Shown piece by piece: positions 35,018 to 42,748 of a stretch of 64,000 nt of DNA (within the stretch, counting starts at the first letter, position 1; the number at the start of each line of letters is the position of its first letter). Origin of the DNA: Oscillibacter sp. PC13. GTDB lineage: Bacteria; Bacillota; Clostridia; Oscillospirales; Oscillospiraceae. The stretch is taken from the NCBI RefSeq assembly GCF_900115635.1, contig NZ_FOXE01000012.1:1-64000 (forward strand). Reading direction: 5' to 3'. The translations under genes were made by a program, and so were the position numbers. The notes under the pieces were generated by a model that worked only from the letters and a program-made list of their open reading frames with translations, was not told the DNA's origin and searched no databases.

Positions 35018-35566
35018 TCAGATATGCTTGAACCAACGCTGAATCCCAACAGTCAAACTTGTCTTGCAGCGCAGACGGCCGGGAAGAAGACCGGCTTCCA
35101 TCCAGATCTGCAGACGGTGATGCTCATCAGGGGAAAGTGCACCTGTAGGGGCAATATAGGCATGCCGTGAATCGGAGTAAAGATAGTAGGCGTCCTGCAC
35201 CTGGTAGACACGCCACAACTGCTTCCAACCGAACTGCGCGGTTTGCGTATCCCCCTGACGGACTGTCACACCTGCAGAGGTGATGCTGAGCCGGTAAATC
35301 TCCCTTCCACTCAGATTTTCAGAGGCCTTCAACTGCATCCGGATCAAAAGCTGGATCAGGCGGCGAATGAGAAAAGGACTCAAAAGTCCCATGGCCACTG
35401 CCAGAATGACCAGACCATTTTGCCCTCTGCGCAGTGCATAGACTGCGCAGAGGAACATACCGGCAGGGAACAGGTTGGTCCAGTAATATTTGCCGTTTTT
35501 GTAGACGGTATTGAACAGATAGTACCGCCCAAACAATTCCGTGCTGTATTGTGTTTGGATGTCCAT
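35018..35566 (-). CDS. YcxB-like membrane protein
   Basis: A 182-residue protein with two transmembrane segments at about 30-70 and a soluble C-terminal domain (about 90-160) containing LSITSAGVTVRQGDTQTAQFGWKQL-type beta strands and YLYSDSRHAYIAP, the pattern of YcxB-like domains. It sits 6 bases after dctM and before the ADH gene, so it is in the operon, although its function is unknown and it may be a passenger. Confidence 0.75.
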   Translation of the reverse strand: MDIQTQYSTELFGRYYLFNTVYKNGKYYWTNLFPAGMFLCAVYALRRGQNGLVILAVAMGLLSPFLIRRLIQLLIRMQLKASENLSGREIYRLSITSAGVTVRQGDTQTAQFGWKQLWRVYQVQDAYYLYSDSRHAYIAPTGALSPDEHHRLQIWMEAGLLPGRLRCKTSLTVGIQRWFKHI

Positions 35567-35572
35567 TCCGAA

Positions 35573-36850
35573 TCAGGCAAAGCTTGCCAAAAGATCCGGC
35601 AGCCACAGGACAGACTGCGGCACATAAGTTACAAACAGCAGAACCACAATACAGACCGTGCACCAGGGCCAGATGGATTTTACCAGCTTGTTGGCTTCAA
35701 TACCGGTGGCTGAGGCGGTGGTGTACAGGCAGGTTCCGACAGGAGGCGTCAGCAGTCCAACTGTCAGGTTCAGACAGACAATCATGCCGAAGTGAACCGG
35801 GTTAAAGCCGTACTGGGCAATGATGGGCATCAAGACGGGAACCAGAATGATAACGGCGGGAGTTGCATCCATCAGCATGCCGACTACCAGCAGCATCAGA
35901 TTGATCAACAGCAGTATGACATATTTATTATCGGACAGTCCAATCACAAAGTTTGCAATCTTGGTTGGAATCTGGTCAAATGCAAGCGTATAGCCAAAAA
36001 CGCCACCCATTGCGCCAATCATCAGAACGGCGGCTGCAGAAACAGCAGATTTCAGCAGGCACTTATACATATTCTGTACGGTAATAGTGCGGTAGATAAA
36101 CATGCCCACCAGGAAAATCAGCGTAGAGAGCACGGCAGCAGCCTCTGTGGCTGTACAGATACCGGTGGCGATGCACAGCAATGCGACTGCCGGGGAGAGC
36201 AAAGAGAAAGCAGCATGCCGAAAAGCTTTCCATATCTCACCCTTGGCAGGCTTGGAGCCTACCGGCCAGTCCCGCTTGCGGCTGAAGAAGAATATGACGA
36301 TAAACAAAGCAATTGCCAGATAGATACCGACAGATACACCGCACAGGAACAGATCCCGGACGGAGATACCGGCCTGGCAGGCATAGATGACAAACAGCAG
36401 CCCTGGAGGAATCATGGGACCAATTACAGCGGTGGCACCGATCAGGCCGGCGGAAAAGGTCTCGCCGTAGCCGTCTTTCACCAGGTTGGGGTACATAACG
36501 CTGCCAAGCAGTGCAGCCTCCGCATTTGCAGAGCCAAGGGAAGCACCCAGCATGGCGCCAAGCAAGACAGTGGCATAGCAAAGGCTGCCCTTGACCCGGC
36601 CGATCAGCACACGGGCCAGGTTGCAGAGCCGATCCACGTCACCGGACAGGCCCATCAGTTCACCAGCCAGTAAGAACAGCGGGATTGCCAGCAGACTGTA
36701 GTTATTGGCGGAAGAGAAGAGCTTCTGCGGAAGGGCCGTCATCATCTCCGGGTTCATAGAAACCATGTGGACGATGCCGGACAGGCCAAGCACCAAGGCA
36801 ATGGGAACACCAATCAGAAGAGAGAAGATAAAAACAACAGCAATGATCAT
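35573..36850 (-). CDS. dctM: TRAP transporter large permease (DctM)
   Basis: A 425-residue membrane protein with about twelve segments: IALVLGLSGIVHMV, LLAIPLFLLAGELMGLSG, GAMLGASLGSANAEAALLGS, IPPGLLFVIYA and GMLMDATPAVIILVPVLMPI are the usual DctM landmarks. It moves the bound substrate using the Na+ or H+ gradient. Its ATG overlaps the dctQ stop by 4 bases. Confidence 0.95.
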   Translation of the reverse strand: MIIAVVFIFSLLIGVPIALVLGLSGIVHMVSMNPEMMTALPQKLFSSANNYSLLAIPLFLLAGELMGLSGDVDRLCNLARVLIGRVKGSLCYATVLLGAMLGASLGSANAEAALLGSVMYPNLVKDGYGETFSAGLIGATAVIGPMIPPGLLFVIYACQAGISVRDLFLCGVSVGIYLAIALFIVIFFFSRKRDWPVGSKPAKGEIWKAFRHAAFSLLSPAVALLCIATGICTATEAAAVLSTLIFLVGMFIYRTITVQNMYKCLLKSAVSAAAVLMIGAMGGVFGYTLAFDQIPTKIANFVIGLSDNKYVILLLINLMLLVVGMLMDATPAVIILVPVLMPIIAQYGFNPVHFGMIVCLNLTVGLLTPPVGTCLYTTASATGIEANKLVKSIWPWCTVCIVVLLFVTYVPQSVLWLPDLLASFA

Positions 36851-37362
36851 TCGGTGAACGCTCCTTCCTCTTCCACCTTGATTTCCGTGCCACGAATATG
36901 GCTGACTAGGCGGTTAATGGTGCTCAGCTCCATCAAAAAGCCGGAGATGGGAACCAAGCAGTAAAAAACGATAACGGGAATTTGCAGGGTCGGCGTCTTC
37001 TGCTTCAAAACCGTGGGTGTGGAGCAGAGTTTAAAGCCGTAATAGGCAATTGCAAACATCAAAACCATAATCATCAGGTCGCTGATGATGCAAAGGACTT
37101 TCTGAATCTTTGGAGGAAATGCTTCGCGGACAAAGGTGATACCGGCCATTTTATCGCTGCGCAGTGCCACACATCCACCCAGATACGTGATGACGACCAA
37201 CAGGTATGTAGAAATCTCATCAATCCAAGGCTGAGGATTGTTGAACACATAGCGGGCGATGACACCTAGAAAAACAATGATCATCTGCACAAACAGAGCA
37301 ATGGCAGTGACCAATTTGAAGAATCGGCTCAGCTGTTCTTCGAATTTATTGAATGCTTTCAT
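36847..37362 (-). CDS. dctQ: TRAP transporter small permease (DctQ)
   Basis: A 171-residue protein with four membrane segments and the family pattern VIARYVFNNPQPWIDEIST, LLVVITYLGGCVALRSDKM and VPISGFLMEL. ATG 37362 starts MKAFNKFEEQ; a longer frame to 37419 lies over the intergenic hairpin and is not used. Confidence 0.93.
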   Translation of the reverse strand: MKAFNKFEEQLSRFFKLVTAIALFVQMIIVFLGVIARYVFNNPQPWIDEISTYLLVVITYLGGCVALRSDKMAGITFVREAFPPKIQKVLCIISDLMIMVLMFAIAYYGFKLCSTPTVLKQKTPTLQIPVIVFYCLVPISGFLMELSTINRLVSHIRGTEIKVEEEGAFTE

Positions 37363-37394
37363 GTTTTTACCTCTCGGCGTTGATAAAAGCTCCC

Positions 37395-37428
37395 AGGCGG
37401 TGCGGCGCGCTAAGGGCACCGCACCGCC
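37395..37428 (-). terminator. Intergenic hairpin between dctP and dctQ
   Basis: On the minus strand GGCGGTGCGG and CCGCACCGCC bracket a 14-base loop, and GGGAGCTTTTA follows. It lies after dctP and before dctQM, where partial termination or 3'-end protection commonly gives excess binding protein over permease. Confidence 0.65.
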
Positions 37429-37504
37429 GCCTTATGGCCGTAGGGAAGTTCTTCATTCGGGATGATACGAGAAAAGGAAACACAGTCCTTCAAACTCGAA
37501 CAAG

Positions 37505-38566
37505 TTACTTGGAAACGGCTTCCTTAGCGGCTGCAACCAGTTCGGCAACCTCGGGGATCTCAGAAGAATACTTGTCAATGACAGGCTGAACAGCGTCATA
37601 GAGGGGCTGCATGTCGATTTCGCAGACGGTCAGGCCGTTATCTTGCAGCGTCTGGATGGCAGTGTCGTTCTGCGCAACAGAGCAGTCGTAGGAAGCCTTG
37701 GCAGCCTCAGCACCAGCCTCCATGATGATGGCCTGGTCGTCAGCGGAGACACCGTTATAGGCAGAGCTGGACATCAGCAGGACCATGGTGTTGTTGAAGT
37801 GGCCGGAGACGGTCATGTACTTGGAGACCTCATAGAACTTGGAGGTCACAGCACCAACAGCATCGGACTCGAAGCCGTCAATGGTGCCCTGCTGCATGGC
37901 GGAGTAGATATCGTTATAGGCCAGGGAGACAGGGTTCATACCAACGGCAGTGAAGATCTCCTGATGAACGGGGGTCTGCATGCAGCGGAACTTCAGACCC
38001 TTCAGATCACTGATGGAAGAGATTTCCTTGTTGGTGAACATGTGACGGAAGGGCTGATACAGGAAAGACACGCCAACAACGTCGATTTCTTCCTGCATAC
38101 GATCCAAAAGCTTGCGGCCCATATCGCCCTCGGTCAGAACACTGTACATCGCGCTCAGGTCATTCTGCCAAATATAGGGCATATCGCAGCCGACCAGGAC
38201 ATTTGTGAAGTTGGCAACCGTCGGCGTGGAAGTTACTGCCACGTCCAAGGTACCCATCTGCAGCATTTCCAGCATCTCGGAGTCGCCACCCAGCTGGCCG
38301 CCGGCATACAGCTCCACAGCGATGCGGCCTTCGGTCTTTTCTTCCACATACTGCTTAAAGGTTTCAGCTGCTACTGTGTAGGGGTGGTTTTCATCATAGG
38401 CCACAGTCCAGGCCAGACGAAGGGTCTTTCCCTCAGCGGGGGTTTCTGTGCTGGCATCGCCAGCGGCAGCGGGGGTTTCTGTGCTGGATCCAGAGCTGGA
38501 GCCGCAACCGGCCAGGAGAGACATGGTCATCAGCAGGGCCAGTGCCAGAGAGAGCATTCTTTTCAT
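37505..38566 (-). CDS. dctP: TRAP transporter substrate-binding protein (DctP)
   Basis: A 353-residue lipoprotein: signal peptide and lipobox LLAGC (Cys21), a Ser/Thr/Ala linker, then the DctP fold: LRLAWTVAYDENHPYTVAAETF, YAGGQLGGDSEMLEMLQMG, FRCMQTPVHQEIFTAVGMNPVSLAYNDIYSAMQQGTIDGFE in pieces, with the conserved Arg of the FRCMQTP loop that binds carboxylates. Ligand likely an organic acid or a sugar acid. Strong start after GGAGGTACC. Confidence 0.94.
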   Translation of the reverse strand: MKRMLSLALALLMTMSLLAGCGSSSGSSTETPAAAGDASTETPAEGKTLRLAWTVAYDENHPYTVAAETFKQYVEEKTEGRIAVELYAGGQLGGDSEMLEMLQMGTLDVAVTSTPTVANFTNVLVGCDMPYIWQNDLSAMYSVLTEGDMGRKLLDRMQEEIDVVGVSFLYQPFRHMFTNKEISSISDLKGLKFRCMQTPVHQEIFTAVGMNPVSLAYNDIYSAMQQGTIDGFESDAVGAVTSKFYEVSKYMTVSGHFNNTMVLLMSSSAYNGVSADDQAIIMEAGAEAAKASYDCSVAQNDTAIQTLQDNGLTVCEIDMQPLYDAVQPVIDKYSSEIPEVAELVAAAKEAVSK

Positions 38567-38613
38567 TTTGGTACCTCCATCTTTTTCTTTTTTAATAAAG
38601 CGCAGACTGCTTC

Positions 38614-39570
38614 TTATTTAAGCAGATCCAACGCAATATTACAAACACTATCTGCATCCATGTGGTAGGAATCCCACAGCAGCTCCGCGGATGCCACACC
38701 GCCGAATACATCGGGAATACCCAAAATTTTGACAACCGCCTTTTCACCCTTTACGGCGGCGACCGTCTCAGCCACGGCACTGCCCAGGCCGCCATTGATA
38801 TTGTGCTCCTCCAGGGTGATAATGGCTTTGGTTTCCTTTGCGGCCTTTTCTACGCTCTCGTGGTCAAAAGGCTTAATGGTATGCATGTCGATGATCCGGC
38901 AGCTGACGCCTTTGGCTTCCAGCAAATCTGCAGCGGCAATGGCACGCTGCATCATCACACCGGTGGCGATTAGGGTGATATCGGAACCATCCTTGTAAGT
39001 AATGGCCTTACCAATCTGATAATCCTCCAGTTCGGAGTAGAGAACGGGAGCATCACCGCGGCCAAGGCGGATGTAAACAGGACCAGGATAAGCGACGGCT
39101 GCTTTGACGGCCTTCACGGTCTCCAGATAGTCGGACGGAGCAATCACGGTCATATTGGGAATGGCGCGCATAATGGCCAGGTCTTCCTCACAGAAGTGAG
39201 TGGCGCCTGCAGTGCCGATGCTCAGACCAGAGTGAGTCGTAACAATTTTGACATTGAGCTTGGGATAGGCGATGGATGTGCGCACCTGCTCGCCGGAACG
39301 GAGGCAGGCGAACACAGAGAAGGTGCTGCAAATCGGCGTAAGTCCGCAAGTGGCAAGACCGGCGGCAGTACCCATCATGCTCTGCTCAGCGATTCCCATA
39401 TTGTAGAACTTGTCTGGATATTTTTCAGCAAACTTGCAGGTCATCGTGGATTCGGACAGGTCGGCGTCCAGCACCACGACATCGTCAGTTTCTGCTCCCA
39501 GCTGCAGCAGCGCATCGGCGTATGCCGCCCGGGTAGAGCGCACCAGCGTCTTATCGTTTTCGAGTTTCAT
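38614..39570 (-). CDS. Transketolase, C-terminal subunit
   Basis: A 318-residue protein equal to the pyrimidine-binding and C-terminal domains of transketolase: NMGIAEQSMMGTAAGLA contains the conserved catalytic Glu for TPP activation, THSGLSIGTAGATH follows, and GVMMQRAIAAADLLEAKG opens the C-terminal domain. With the N-terminal subunit immediately upstream it makes a split transketolase. Such split enzymes in catabolic operons often act on unusual ketoses rather than in the pentose phosphate pathway. Confidence 0.94.
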   Translation of the reverse strand: MKLENDKTLVRSTRAAYADALLQLGAETDDVVVLDADLSESTMTCKFAEKYPDKFYNMGIAEQSMMGTAAGLATCGLTPICSTFSVFACLRSGEQVRTSIAYPKLNVKIVTTHSGLSIGTAGATHFCEEDLAIMRAIPNMTVIAPSDYLETVKAVKAAVAYPGPVYIRLGRGDAPVLYSELEDYQIGKAITYKDGSDITLIATGVMMQRAIAAADLLEAKGVSCRIIDMHTIKPFDHESVEKAAKETKAIITLEEHNINGGLGSAVAETVAAVKGEKAVVKILGIPDVFGGVASAELLWDSYHMDADSVCNIALDLLK

Positions 39571-39573
39571 TGC

Positions 39574-40380
39574 TCAGCCCTCCATTTCTGCCATTGCCAT
39601 GGCGGCCTGCTCCGGGGTAATGGCCTTTCCATGGAATTCCACTTTGTTCTCCATGAAGGAGACACCCTTGCCCTTTACCGTTTTGGCAATGATAACGGAG
39701 GGCTTGTCCTTCACGGACTTGGCGGCGTCCACGGCCGCGCTGATGGCATCCAGATCGTGGCCGTCAATCTCCTGGACATGCCAGCCAAAGCTGCGCCACT
39801 TGTCTGCCAGGGGCTCCAGGCCCATTACCTGCTCTGTGGGACCGTCAATCTGGAGACCGTTCCGGTCTACAAAGGCGATGACGTTGTCCAGTTTGTAGTG
39901 GGCACCGGCCATGGCGGCCTCCCAAATCATGCCCTCCTGCTGCTCACCGTCGCCCATCAGAACGTAAACGTAATAATCGCGGCCCTGGCGCTTGCCGGCG
40001 AGTGCCATGCCGTTGGCAACGGCAAGCCCCTGCCCCAGGGAGCCGGTGGTCATATCGGCACCAGGGACTTTGTTCATGTCCGGATGGCCAGGCAGACGGC
40101 TCCAGTTCTTGCGGAAATTCTGCAGCTCTTCCACGGGGAAATACCCACGCTCCGCCAAAACGGAGTACAGCATCAGCGTGGCGTGACCTTTGCTCAGCAC
40201 AAAGCGGTCACGGTTCGGATCCCGTGGATTCTTGGGATCGATGTGCATTTTGTCAAAGTACAGCTCTGTGGCAATCTCCACAGCGGACAGAGAACCGCCC
40301 GGATGGCCACAGCCCGCAGTGGACAGTGTCCTGACGATATCTTTTCGAATGGTATGGCACGTTTGTTCCAGATTGCTCAT
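39574..40380 (-). CDS. Transketolase, N-terminal subunit
   Basis: A 268-residue TPP-binding subunit: CGHPGGSLSAVEIATELYF, LSKGHATLMLYSVLAERG, DMTTGSLGQGLAVANGMAL and the GDGEQQEGMIWEAAMAG .. DRNG metal/TPP motif. ATG 40380 has AAGGAGG upstream; a frame reaching 40551 has no site. It precedes the C-terminal subunit by 3 bases. Confidence 0.94.
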   Translation of the reverse strand: MSNLEQTCHTIRKDIVRTLSTAGCGHPGGSLSAVEIATELYFDKMHIDPKNPRDPNRDRFVLSKGHATLMLYSVLAERGYFPVEELQNFRKNWSRLPGHPDMNKVPGADMTTGSLGQGLAVANGMALAGKRQGRDYYVYVLMGDGEQQEGMIWEAAMAGAHYKLDNVIAFVDRNGLQIDGPTEQVMGLEPLADKWRSFGWHVQEIDGHDLDAISAAVDAAKSVKDKPSVIIAKTVKGKGVSFMENKVEFHGKAITPEQAAMAMAEMEG

Positions 40381-40508
40381 AACGAGTTCCTCCTTGTCTT
40401 TTTTTGACTGCAATGCAATCAAAATGCCATGCCGGCATTCCGTCGGCAGTTTGAACTTGAGTACCCCCATCAGGGGCAGCGCAGGATGGTGTCTTGCATG
40501 ATGCTTTG

Positions 40509-41951
40509 TCAGCAGGGCATTTGAGTGTCCTGATACTGCATCGTAATCCACTTCAGCTCCGTAAACTCCTCAATGGAGTAGTGCCCGCCTTCCTTCCCCA
40601 CACCGCTGAGCTTAAATCCACCGGAAGGGGCAACCGTACTGCTGACAAAGGTGGTGTCGTTGACATGAACCTTTCCAATGTTCATCCGCATGGACAGGGA
40701 GAATGCCTTCTGCAGGTCATAGGTCAAAAGAGCGGAAGAGAGGCCAAACTGGCTGTTATTGCACAGAGATAGGGCATCCTCGGCGTCTTCGGCACGGATG
40801 ATGGAGGTAATGGGTCCAAAACTCTCTTGATCGAAGATATCCATTTCCGGAGTAACGTCGGCCAGAACGGTAGGCTCATAAAAGGGACCATCGTGGTTGC
40901 CGCCGGTCAGAAGGCGTGCGCCCTTGCTTAAGGCGTCCTGCACCTGGCGATCAATCACCTCACACTGGTGGACGTCAATCAAAGGACCAATTACCGTATC
41001 ATGATCTCTGGGATCGCCAACCTTAAAGCCTTTTGCACGCTCCGTAAATTTCAAACAGAATTCGTCGTAAGAAGGGGCCTCTACAATAATGCGGGAAGTG
41101 GCCATACATACCTGCCCCTGGTGGAAAAACGCACCGTAACCGGCCAGGTGGACGGCTTGGTCAATGGGATAATCCTTCAGGACAATCATGGGGTTCTTTC
41201 CACCCAACTCCATGGTATAGCGTTTGAGATGGGAAGCGGCCTGCTGGGCAATTTCAAGACCGACATCACTGGAACCGGTAAAGGTTACCATGCGGACCCG
41301 CGGGTCGCCTACCAGCTGTGTCCCCATCAGCTTACCAGAACAGGGAACCACATTCAAAACGCCGGCCGGCAGTCCTGCTTCGTGAAAAATCTTGGAGATG
41401 ATGTAACCGGTGATGGGCGTGGCGGAGGCGGGCTTCAGAATGAAGGTGTCACCGGCGGCCAACGCGTAAGAAATCTTTTTAAGAGCAAGCAGCAGGGGAT
41501 AGTTAAAGGGGGCAATTCCCAGCACGACACCGACAGGGCACCGCACGGAAAAAGAAAAGTTGTTGGGGGCGGTGGGGGCGTAGACCTCGCTGCCTACGCG
41601 GCGGCATTCGCCGGCGGCTGTCCGCAGGACCCCGATGCTTCCGGCAACCTCCTGGGTGGCTTTTTTCCAGGTGGAGCCACTTTCACTAATCAGCAGTTCA
41701 ACCGCCTCCGCCTGCATGGTACTCAACTGCTCAGCGGCTTTCAGCAAAATCTGTTCCCGCAGAGCCACTGGGGAAACGGACCAGCTTTCAAAAGCTGCCT
41801 GGGCGGAGGACAGCGCATACTCCAAATCCTTCGGCCCAGCCGTTTGGACCCGTGCAATCAACTCGTCATTTGCAGGGTTCCGGTCATCTGTCCATTTTCC
41901 GTCGATAGAAGAGACCCATGCGCCGTTTATATATGGGATGTATTCTTTCAT
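40509..41951 (-). CDS. Aldehyde dehydrogenase, NAD(P)-dependent
   Basis: A 480-residue ALDH superfamily protein. The catalytic Cys is in HQGQVCMATSRI, the general base Glu in MELGGKNPMIV and the coenzyme motif in FTGSSDVGLEIA. The N-terminal YINGAWVSSIDGKW is typical of the benzaldehyde/vanillin/succinate-semialdehyde cluster. It would oxidise an aldehyde produced in the operon's pathway, possibly by transketolase. First gene of the operon; ATG 41951 follows AGAAAGGAG. Confidence 0.94.
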   Translation of the reverse strand: MKEYIPYINGAWVSSIDGKWTDDRNPANDELIARVQTAGPKDLEYALSSAQAAFESWSVSPVALREQILLKAAEQLSTMQAEAVELLISESGSTWKKATQEVAGSIGVLRTAAGECRRVGSEVYAPTAPNNFSFSVRCPVGVVLGIAPFNYPLLLALKKISYALAAGDTFILKPASATPITGYIISKIFHEAGLPAGVLNVVPCSGKLMGTQLVGDPRVRMVTFTGSSDVGLEIAQQAASHLKRYTMELGGKNPMIVLKDYPIDQAVHLAGYGAFFHQGQVCMATSRIIVEAPSYDEFCLKFTERAKGFKVGDPRDHDTVIGPLIDVHQCEVIDRQVQDALSKGARLLTGGNHDGPFYEPTVLADVTPEMDIFDQESFGPITSIIRAEDAEDALSLCNNSQFGLSSALLTYDLQKAFSLSMRMNIGKVHVNDTTFVSSTVAPSGGFKLSGVGKEGGHYSIEEFTELKWITMQYQDTQMPC

Positions 41952-42080
41952 TGCAAGAAACTCCTTTCTGCTTCTACGCAATCGGATACGTGGCATACGC
42001 AACAAAAATATTTGCATTTTTTGTTTAAAATGCAAAACAATTTGACAATAACGAACGCCGTTTGTGTCGACTGTACCAAA

Positions 42081-42133
42081 ATGATAGCAGAATAAAAGCA
42101 CAGTTGCAAGAACGCACTTTTTTCTGGTATAAT
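42081..42133. promoter_or_regulatory. Divergent overlapping promoters sharing one TTGCAA
   Basis: The palindrome TTGCAA (42104-42109) is a plausible -35 on both strands: minus strand with TATCAT (42081-42086, 17-base spacer) for the ALDH operon, and plus strand with TATAAT (42128-42133, 18-base spacer) for the HxlR gene. A single polymerase or repressor could not easily serve both at once. Confidence 0.65.
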
Positions 42134-42151
42134 TACATAAAAGAAATAGAC

Positions 42152-42165
42152 TTACAAAAATGTAA
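42152..42165. promoter_or_regulatory. Candidate HxlR operator
   Basis: TTACA-AAAA-TGTAA, a perfect inverted repeat 18 bases downstream of the TATAAT box and 18 bases upstream of the HxlR start codon. HxlR/YodB-type regulators bind similar AT-rich palindromes with TGTA-type half sites. Probably autoregulatory. Confidence 0.5.
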
Positions 42166-42183
42166 TGAAAGGGTCGGGGGACG

Positions 42184-42603
42184 ATGAAATTTAAGAACCC
42201 CAGAGAGGTAAGCCCGGTAGAGGTCGTGTTCAGCCTTATTGGCGGGAAGTACAAGGGGGCGATTTTATGGTATCTCGCGAAAAAAGGACCGCTCCGATTC
42301 AGCGAACTGGCCAAGGATTTATCGGTTAATCCCAAGATGCTGACACAGCAGCTGCGGGCTATGGAAATGGACGAGTTGGTGCTGCGCACCGTTTATCCGG
42401 AGGTTCCTCCGCGCGTGGAATACCGGCTGACAAAGATGGGGGAGAGCCTGTTCCCAGTTGTTCAGGCAGCCCATGTGTGGGCCATTGACTATGTGCTGTC
42501 GCTCCCGGAGGATCAAGCGCCCATCACAGACAAGATGCGGCCGCCTTACCGGAGAGGCTGGAGCGAACAAACGGACAAAAAACAGGACGCCGGGAATATG
42601 TGA
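42184..42603 (+). CDS. HxlR family transcriptional regulator
   Basis: A 139-residue winged-helix protein: SPVEVVFSLIGGKYKGAILWYL, RFSELAKDLSVNPKMLTQQLRAME and the wing EVPPRVEYRLTKMGESLFPVV. HxlR proteins control detoxification or catabolic genes, often by oxidation or alkylation of an N-terminal Cys in the CPVxxxLxxIGGKW block; here this Cys is Ser and the protein has no Cys at all, so thiol sensing is excluded and a ligand is more likely. Divergent from the ALDH operon, which it probably controls. Confidence 0.92.
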   Translation: MKFKNPREVSPVEVVFSLIGGKYKGAILWYLAKKGPLRFSELAKDLSVNPKMLTQQLRAMEMDELVLRTVYPEVPPRVEYRLTKMGESLFPVVQAAHVWAIDYVLSLPEDQAPITDKMRPPYRRGWSEQTDKKQDAGNM

Positions 42604-42616
42604 CCGGCTGATGGAA

Positions 42617-42656
42617 AGGGCAGATGCGAGGAAATGATCGCGTCTGCCCGTTTGCT
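42617..42656 (+). terminator. Terminator of HxlR gene
   Basis: GGGCAGATGCGA and TCGCGTCTGCCC pair with one G-T around GGAAATGA, followed by GTTTGCTTT. Confidence 0.75.
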
Positions 42657-42704
42657 TTCAAAGAACATACTGATGCTGGCAGGCCGAAACAGGCATTCCA
42701 GCAG

Positions 42705-42747
42705 AAACGCTCCCTGGCAGCCGGAGCTGCCGGGGAGCGTTTGAAAA
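42705..42747 (-). terminator. Terminator of trpB2
   Basis: Minus strand: AAACGCTCCCCGGCAGC pairs with GCTGCCAGGGAGCGTTT (one mismatch) after the trpB2 stop; T-rich tail is short. Confidence 0.7.
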
Positions 42748-42748
42748 A

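Noticed and set aside
33937-42603. Sulfoquinovose sulfo-transketolase operon
   Set aside because: Split transketolase, ALDH and a transporter fit, but the isomerases and the sulfoacetaldehyde or isethionate genes of that route are not present, and TRAP is not its usual carrier.
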